A stretch of 41,417 bases of DNA, from contig CAJTKA010000028.1 in NCBI GenBank assembly GCA_910576815.1, forward strand, positions 1-41,417, in the 5' to 3' direction. Below, in pieces: positions 37,254 through 41,417 of this stretch (its first letter is position 1; every line of letters starts with the position of its first letter). The notes beneath the pieces were generated by a model. It did not search any database. It had not been told where the DNA came from and worked only from the letters and a program-made list of their open reading frames with translations. Source of the DNA: an uncultured Lachnospiraceae bacterium (GTDB lineage: Bacteria > Bacillota > Clostridia > Lachnospirales > Lachnospiraceae). A program made the position numbers and the translations under genes.

Positions 37254-37885
37254 GCGAAGAAAATAAGCAGGAAAAGGAAAAATCGAGTGCAGTAATAAAG
37301 ATTATAAATACAATAGCGTGTATTGGTATTGTCGTAAGTGTTTGTATCAATGTATACCAATATAGAGATAGTAGTACATTAAAAAGCCAGATCGCCGCGT
37401 TAGAATCAGAAATAAAAACATTGGAGACAGAAAACGATACACTTAATAAAGAGATTGAGTCCAAGAAAACCGAAGAATCAGACCTATCCAAGCAGATAGA
37501 GGACTTACAGAAGAAAATAAAGCAGTTGGAGGCGGACAATAGAAGCTTATCAGATAGCTTGAAGGCTTTAGAAGATGGTATCAACTCCACCCACACCGAC
37601 GTTGAACTCGGTGATGATGAGTACAAAGGTGACACAGGCGCGGACGCCTTACAATCTGAATTAGACAAGTTATCGCCGGAAGAAAAAGCAGAGATAGACG
37701 CAGCGCTTGAGAGAGCGATGAAGGAGCATCCAGAATGGTTTACAGACGATTCCTCTGGCACAAGCACAGCACCATATCAAGGTCCTGCCGTAGGAACCCC
37801 TTCCACCGGACAATTTCAAAATCCTAATTACTCAATAGGCGAAAGCGGTCATGTAGAAGGAGGAGCCGGAGCACAAGTATACTAA
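37250..37885 (+). CDS. Membrane-anchored coiled-coil protein
   Basis: The 211-residue protein has a short polar N-terminus, one TM segment (IKIINTIACIGIVVSVCINV, about residues 16-35), a long coiled coil (about residues 42-110, with heptads such as IEDLQKKIKQLEADNRSLSD), an acidic stretch and a disordered Gly/Ser/Pro-rich tail from about residue 160. It probably sits in the membrane with the coiled coil outside. The arrangement resembles small surface or scaffold proteins of conjugative elements; I cannot name it. ATG 37250 overlaps the stop of a 31-codon frame. A strong terminator follows 14 bases after the stop. Confidence 0.78.
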   Translation: MSEENKQEKEKSSAVIKIINTIACIGIVVSVCINVYQYRDSSTLKSQIAALESEIKTLETENDTLNKEIESKKTEESDLSKQIEDLQKKIKQLEADNRSLSDSLKALEDGINSTHTDVELGDDEYKGDTGADALQSELDKLSPEEKAEIDAALERAMKEHPEWFTDDSSGTSTAPYQGPAVGTPSTGQFQNPNYSIGESGHVEGGAGAQVY

Positions 37886-37898
37886 CCAATCAAAATAT

Positions 37899-37940
37899 GG
37901 CTGTCACGCTAATTATATAGTGTGACAGCCCCTTAATTTT
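37899..37940 (+). terminator. Terminator
   Basis: GGCTGTCACGCTA pairs with TAGTGTGACAGCC (13 bp with one G-U), followed by CCTTAATTTTT. Confidence 0.85.
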
Positions 37941-38026
37941 TAAGAAAGGCAGGCAAGCATATCATTCAAAAATTCAGTCACATTCCCCTTTCAGTTATGG
38001 CATTAAGATTTTTCTTAAAATTAACA

Positions 38027-38069
38027 GTGTACTGTTAAAATTAGAAAATTAAAGGTGTACTGCTAAAAT
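38027..38069 (+). promoter_or_regulatory. Paired 15-bp direct repeat upstream of the SprT-like gene
   Basis: GTGTACTGTTAAAAT at 38027-38041 and GTGTACTGCTAAAAT at 38055-38069 are 28 bases apart, about 50 bases before the next start codon. They look like operator sites. Confidence 0.5.
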
Positions 38070-38118
38070 GCCGGCATTCCCGTGACAGGGCAGGAAAAAG
38101 GGAAGGGGGAGGTCGGTC

Positions 38119-38757
38119 ATGTTATCGGAGCAGAATAAATTTCTGGAAACAGCTTACCGGGTACTGAACCACATTTATTTCGCGGACGAACTGCCGGAGG
38201 TGGTCATTACAATACAATCGTCACAGCGTACCTACGGGCACATTACGGTCAGAAAAATATGGAGGGACGGGTGGGACTGTTACCATGAAATCAATATCAG
38301 CGCGGAACACCTTAACCGACCGATCGAAAACATAATCGCGACGCTTTTGCATGAGTGTTGTCATCTGTATGCAATGGAAAACGATATCCGCGACACATCA
38401 AACGGGGGACGCTACCACAATAAACGGTTCAAGCAGATCGCGGAGGAACGTGACCTTAAGATAAGTCATGCACAGTATATCGGATGGAGCGTGACCGAGC
38501 CGACCGAAAGATTAAAGGAGAATATAAAAGAATACAACCTAGACACACAATTCGATTACGTCCGAATGGGGGAAACCATGCAGGCGGGCGGCGGGCAGGA
38601 CGGGGCAGGCGGTACGGACGGTGCGGGTGGGAAACTGCCTAAAAAGAGCAGTACAAGAAAATACCTTTGCGTTGGCTGTCATAACAGCGTGCGGGCAACA
38701 AAAGACGTGAACATCATGTGCATGGACTGTGGGCTCCAAATGATAAAGCAGGAATAG
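38119..38757 (+). CDS. SprT-like zinc metalloprotease
   Basis: The 212-residue protein has an SprT-like domain at residues 5-125 with the zinc-binding HECCH motif at H78-E79-H82 (in LLHECCHLYAMEND) and a possible third ligand in GRYHNKRFKQIAEE. The front half (NHIYFADELPEVVITIQSSQ) is typical of SprT proteins. After a Gly/Asp-rich linker, the tail YLCVGCHNSVRAT and IMCMDCGLQM forms a four-cysteine zinc ribbon. In eukaryotes the related SPRTN cleaves DNA-protein crosslinks; here, on a mobile element, a role in processing relaxase- or repair-linked protein adducts is possible but unproven. ATG 38119 follows GGGGGAGG. A terminator follows. Confidence 0.88.
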   Translation: MLSEQNKFLETAYRVLNHIYFADELPEVVITIQSSQRTYGHITVRKIWRDGWDCYHEINISAEHLNRPIENIIATLLHECCHLYAMENDIRDTSNGGRYHNKRFKQIAEERDLKISHAQYIGWSVTEPTERLKENIKEYNLDTQFDYVRMGETMQAGGGQDGAGGTDGAGGKLPKKSSTRKYLCVGCHNSVRATKDVNIMCMDCGLQMIKQE

Positions 38758-38825
38758 GACGGTTGCCGGAATCCAGTAGCATGAGCCCTGTTAAAATAAT
38801 TGTAGATTTTTGGACGGTTTGGCGT

Positions 38826-38869
38826 TACCCTCACACCCTGATAAAACAGGGATAGGTGAGGGTATTTTT
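38826..38869 (+). terminator. Terminator
   Basis: TACCCTCAC pairs with GTGAGGGTA, with an inner CCTG/CAGG stem, followed by TTTTTA. The rest of the gap 38758-39042 contains no other gene that I can support. Confidence 0.85.
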
Positions 38870-39042
38870 ATGTAACCAGTCAATTTAGATTATAATACAT
38901 TCTCTCTGGGATAATTGGGAAATGGGAAAAATCAATAAAGGCAAAATTGTCTTATAGGCAAGCGTGTCAAGGGCATGGTTTCGGTTTGATATCATAAAAT
39001 ACCTAAGTATTTCACAATTATAATTCACCGGTGGCAGGAGTT

Positions 39043-39138
39043 ATGCGCCGGTCACGTCAATTCGGCATAGGGAAGGAGGGCGGTCTTTCCACCTACCCCG
39101 TTTTATCAAATTTTTACATGGAGGGCAGAATAGAATGA
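39043..39138 (+). CDS. 31-residue peptide, coupled to next gene
   Basis: The frame MRRSRQFGIGKEGGLSTYPV ends in a TGA overlapping the next ATG by four bases (ATGA at 39135), as in the 37158 frame. AGGAG lies close upstream but only two to three bases from the ATG, so the start is weak. It shares length (31 residues) and the GG..YP.LSN pattern with the 37158 peptide. It may be a leader peptide or a non-coding similarity. Confidence 0.35.
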   Translation: MRRSRQFGIGKEGGLSTYPVLSNFYMEGRIE

Positions 39139-39431
39139 GCATTGAATTATCGGAAGTGCAATGGGAAAAGATTCTGAAAGGCATGGAGGAAGTGATCGCC
39201 GTTTCCGTGTTATTGGAGAATGACTTGGGGACACAGAAAGATTTCCTGTCAGCTAATGCAGTGTGCATGATAAAAGAAAAAAGCAACGAAGTAAAGGATA
39301 TGCTGATACTTATGGGGGAATGCAGAAACAGCCGCGCCCGCATGACTGGCGGAGACAGGACAGGGAGGAGATTTATATTTCACCACGGGAAGAAAAAGAA
39401 AAGCGTGAAAAGAAAGCGCGGGGTATCCTAA
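39135..39431 (+). CDS. Small helical protein, paralog of the 36904 product
   Basis: The 98-residue reading begins MSIELSEVQWEKILKGMEEV and contains VLLENDLGTQKDFLSANA, related to the 36904 product over about 40 residues. After residue 60 it becomes basic (HHGKKKKSVKRKRG) and unlike the paralog. Over the same bases a second frame from ATG 39320 reads MQKQPRPHDWRRQDREEIYI and looks equally coding, so there may be an overlapping gene or a frameshift. ATG 39135 follows ATGGAGGGC at good spacing. Function unknown. Confidence 0.6.
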   Translation: MSIELSEVQWEKILKGMEEVIAVSVLLENDLGTQKDFLSANAVCMIKEKSNEVKDMLILMGECRNSRARMTGGDRTGRRFIFHHGKKKKSVKRKRGVS

Positions 39432-39529
39432 AAAGCCCACCGTCACTTTGTACAATATTTTGCATAAACCCCGGCTATTCCCACTACATACAGAAAGATT
39501 ACCCGGCGTTAAGATGTAGTTGCAGTTAA
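39320..39529 (+). CDS. Possible overlapping small gene
   Basis: The 69-residue reading is strongly charged at first (DWRRQDREEIYISPREEKEK) and ends with LRCSCS. It overlaps the 39135 frame by 112 bases in a different phase. The only ribosome-like site, GGGGGA, touches the ATG, so independent starting is doubtful. Which of the two frames is translated past 39320 cannot be settled from one sequence. Confidence 0.35.
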   Translation: MQKQPRPHDWRRQDREEIYISPREEKEKREKKARGILKSPPSLCTIFCINPGYSHYIQKDYPALRCSCS

Positions 39530-39569
39530 GAAATGAAACAAAAAAACTTAGAAAATGGAGGAAAACGGT

Positions 39570-40070
39570 ATGTGCATGTATTTAACTAATGGGAACTTTT
39601 TGGGACAGAGGCTGATCGGGTATGACTGCTATGAGAGCAAGAGCAAGGGATTTATCGGAATGAGCGAGAAGCAGATCATTGACAAGCTGAAAAAGGGCGA
39701 GCGGGTTTACGGTTTTGTACTCGGCAGGGAAGAGGATAAGGACGCGCTTGTTCTGGATGCAGACGGTTTCAATATGACCAATCTGCAGTTAAAGACGGGA
39801 GTAAACAACCTGTCATGGATGAATGAAAACGCTGAGTGCGATATGAACATCGCGCTGGTGGTGGTGACGGTGTCCGAGGAAAACGGCAAGCGGATGTATG
39901 AAGCGGTCAATGCCCGCCATGCAAGGGTATGGTATGACGAGAGCAAGTTGAAAATGCTCATGGAACTGGGTGTGCCGGTTGCAGGGGTTAAACTGGTGAA
40001 GAATAAGCTGACGGCATGTGAAGGGGTTGCCGTGAACGGCAAGGAAGGAGAGGAGAAGGAAAGCGCCTGA
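39570..40070 (+). CDS. Unrecognised accessory protein
   Basis: The 166-residue soluble protein starts MCMYLTNGNFLGQRLIGYDC and continues with KSKGFIGMSEKQIIDKLKKG, DALVLDADGFNMTNLQLKTG and ending in an acidic tail. It has no membrane segment and no motif I can name. The mixed alpha/beta pattern looks like a compact single domain to about residue 150. ATG 39570 follows ATGGAGGAAAAC at good spacing; an ATG at 39555 overlaps that site and is rejected. It is followed closely by a 45-residue membrane peptide gene and then a terminator, forming a short unit in the accessory region. Confidence 0.75.
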   Translation: MCMYLTNGNFLGQRLIGYDCYESKSKGFIGMSEKQIIDKLKKGERVYGFVLGREEDKDALVLDADGFNMTNLQLKTGVNNLSWMNENAECDMNIALVVVTVSEENGKRMYEAVNARHARVWYDESKLKMLMELGVPVAGVKLVKNKLTACEGVAVNGKEGEEKESA

Positions 40071-40138
40071 ACCGGGCGCTTTCCCCATCCGGGGACGGCC
40101 TGAAACCTTGGGAGAGCCGGGTAAAGGAGGGGTGATAC

Positions 40139-40276
40139 ATGGAAGGGCTGACAATGCTGATTGTGATAACACTCACAAATATCAGTTTATGCTGTGGTAT
40201 TTATCTGGGAAAGTCAATATTAAAAGCGATATGTAAAATCGTGGAGATCAAAGAACTTTTGGACGGAAAAGAATAG
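40139..40276 (+). CDS. 45-residue single-TM peptide
   Basis: ATG 40139 follows AAAGGAGGGGTG at ideal spacing, and the frame reads MEGLTMLIVITLTNISLCCG and ends ELLDGKE. The first 28 residues are hydrophobic, so it should span the membrane once. It ends 9 bases before a strong terminator. No family is known to me. Confidence 0.62.
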   Translation: MEGLTMLIVITLTNISLCCGIYLGKSILKAICKIVEIKELLDGKE

Positions 40277-40285
40277 ACGGCGGAA

Positions 40286-40322
40286 AATACCGGCGGGCAG
40301 AAACAGCCGCCGGTATTTTTTT
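40286..40322 (+). terminator. Terminator
   Basis: AATACCGGCGG at 40286-40296 pairs perfectly with CCGCCGGTATT at 40307-40317, followed by TTTTT. Confidence 0.93.
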
Positions 40323-40469
40323 CGCCCTCATTCGGGAGAAAATGCTGTTTTTGTGTATGGTTATTCAGGGGGCGGTATACAAACGGGGATGCGCCTGCAA
40401 GTATCGGCAACTGCGTCATACGGGACATGCGGATGAATAAAAAATAAAACAATTTTGAGGAGGTGGCGT

Positions 40470-40760
40470 ATGAGTCCACAGGAACAGCTTAACATGATGG
40501 GGAAACAGCTTGAAATGGTTCTGAAACAGCTTGCCGATTTGCGGAAGATGGTGTCTCCTAAAAACGGGGGCGCGCCGAAGGTGGTGTACAAGCCGGTGGT
40601 TGTCGGTGTGAAAGATGTCAGTTCTGCCCAACTTTTTGATGCCTATAAAAAAGGGTTGAACCTAGAGCAACTCTGCCAACTTGCCGATGGGAAGTATACG
40701 GCGGAGCAGATCGTTAAAAAACTACAGAAAATGGGGGGTACGATAACATGGGCGCGGTAA
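40470..40760 (+). CDS. Small accessory protein with helical N-terminus
   Basis: The 96-residue protein starts MSPQEQLNMMGKQLEMVLKQ, a likely coiled helix, then a linker (SPKNGGAPKVVYKP), then a C-terminal part with VSSAQLFDAYKKGLNLEQLC and YTAEQIVKKLQKM that resembles a small helix-turn-helix-like fold. No family is recognised. ATG 40470 follows GAGGAGGTG; an in-frame ATG upstream overlaps that site. Its stop overlaps the next gene by 13 bases, so the two are coupled. Confidence 0.7.
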   Translation: MSPQEQLNMMGKQLEMVLKQLADLRKMVSPKNGGAPKVVYKPVVVGVKDVSSAQLFDAYKKGLNLEQLCQLADGKYTAEQIVKKLQKMGGTITWAR

Positions 40761-40915
40761 TAAAAGTAAATGGTATGGAAGTGCCGGAGAGTCTGGCGAT
40801 CATTGACACGGCAAACAATGTGGTGACGTTACAGACAATGTTAATCAGCGAGCAGAAGTTTGATGTTGATAAAATCCATGCGGAAGTCAATCTGTTCGGG
40901 GAAATTGAACTGTAA
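40748..40915 (+). CDS. 55-residue accessory protein
   Basis: The frame starts MGAVIKVNGMEVPESLAIID and ends VNLFGEIEL. The peptide is soluble and mixed alpha/beta in pattern. It begins 13 bases inside the end of the 40470 gene with GGGGGTACG as ribosome site, so translation is probably coupled. A terminator follows 20 bases after the stop. Family unknown. Confidence 0.62.
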   Translation: MGAVIKVNGMEVPESLAIIDTANNVVTLQTMLISEQKFDVDKIHAEVNLFGEIEL

Positions 40916-40934
40916 AGAAATGACGGAAGGGCAT

Positions 40935-40989
40935 AAGAGAACCAGACGCGACAGTGACCAAAAGTTGCGGTTGGTTCTCTTTTTCTTTT
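40935..40989 (+). terminator. Terminator
   Basis: AAGAGAACCA at 40935-40944 pairs with TGGTTCTCTT at 40972-40981, with an inner CGCGAC/GTTGCG stem, followed by TTTCTTTT. Confidence 0.85.
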
Positions 40990-41028
40990 AAGTTGGTGAA
41001 GTAAGTTTTTACACACTTGTTTTTTTAA

Positions 41029-41062
41029 CATACACTTGCTAAAGGTGTGTGTGATTTTTTTT
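41029..41062 (+). terminator. Second terminator hairpin
   Basis: CATACACTT pairs with AAGGTGTGTG (one bulged G) around a short loop, then ATTTTTTTT. Confidence 0.65.
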
Positions 41063-41417
41063 CGGGCGAAAAGAGAGGGGTTGTGTGGTGAAACCATTAG
41101 TATTTTGAAAAAAGATATAAAAGGGGTGGAAGATCAGGGAGGGCATAAAGGGGGCAGCTGAAAAACGACTGGTTGAGAAAACCGCCTGCCTTTCCGGGTA
41201 CATGGTCAGCCAGAAATGGCTTAACAGGATGGTTTTCATGGAGTAACCCGGATAAAGGCGGGGCAGTTTCTACCTTATTATATATGCGGGCTGACTGCAT
41301 AAAAAATGAGAGGGGCAGGATAAGCGGTCAGAAACGCGGCGGCTTGTATTGGTCATTGGATGTAGGTAATTGCGAAACAAGTTCGCAATCTTAATTCCAG
41401 CAGGGAAAAAATCCGGT
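41063..41417. other. Unassigned end of window with an inverted repeat
   Basis: No gene with a ribosome site is clear. CGCCTGCCTTTCCGGGT near 41183-41199 pairs imperfectly with ACCCGGATAAAGGCGGGGC near 41246-41264, enclosing an AGCCA/TGGCT hairpin. ATTGCGAA/TTCGCAAT near 41371-41390 is another small inverted repeat. A frame running through the first repeat (EKRLVEKTACLSGYMVSQKW) lacks a start. The far end of the accessory element is not reached. Confidence 0.45.

Noticed and set aside
41173..41394. 73-residue frame near the window end
   Set aside because: It starts at a TTG with no ribosome site, runs through the inverted repeat and has no recognisable protein pattern.

Overview
The window looks like chromosomal DNA from an anaerobic Firmicute, most likely a Lachnospiraceae-type Clostridia. 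The reasons are strong AGGAGG ribosome sites, a threonine T-box in front of thrS, an infC-rpmI-rplT operon with an attenuator-type leader, PdxS/PdxT vitamin B6 synthesis, LytTR/GHKL signalling and frequent DUF1540 and lipoprotein genes. No taxonomic marker is present, so this is inference.

Layout. 1-3.8 kb: a MATE exporter, two unrecognised membrane proteins and a ThiF-type tRNA-modifying enzyme (tcdA). 3.8-7.3 kb: an orphan barstar-like inhibitor, pdxS-pdxT, a membrane-anchored Ntn hydrolase and a small membrane protein. 7.5-12.7 kb: an FtsX-type ABC exporter facing away from a LytTR response regulator and GHKL kinase, with three LytTR boxes between them. 12.8-15.2 kb: a peptidase S51 protein, a P-loop protein, a Nudix hydrolase, a PBECR-like nuclease and a likely small-RNA gene. 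15.4-21.3 kb: an operon of a membrane diguanylate cyclase, a GH2 beta-mannosidase and a lipoprotein. 21.7-33.1 kb: a SEC-C protein, T-box, small membrane protein, thrS, a GT39-like membrane protein, DUF1540 protein, lipoprotein, infC-rpmI-rplT, pepD, a GGDEF-EAL protein and a tRNA-Pro with anticodon AGG.

33.4-41.4 kb is an accessory region. It has a short serine recombinase, a 1.2 kb array of diverged 84-bp tandem repeats in AT-rich DNA, an HTH protein behind a long direct repeat, a coiled-coil membrane protein, a SprT-like metalloprotease and a run of tiny genes separated by good terminators. It reads as part of an integrated element whose far end is outside the window.

Three signals stand out beyond ordinary annotation. 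First, an 11-12 bp motif, TTATGTAAACT, identical to the XerD half of the Bacillus dif site, occurs six times exactly and about eight more times with one or two changes. All copies lie in the first 33 kb and none in the accessory region; several sit in apparent insertions inside genes. This suggests terminus-proximal DNA with XerD/SMC-unloading sites. Second, the 84-bp array has three unit subtypes, one carrying a perfect hairpin, and matches no repeat class I recognise. Third, thrS and the DUF1540 gene share a roughly 145-nt leader whose hairpins show compensatory base changes, so it is probably a structured RNA family.
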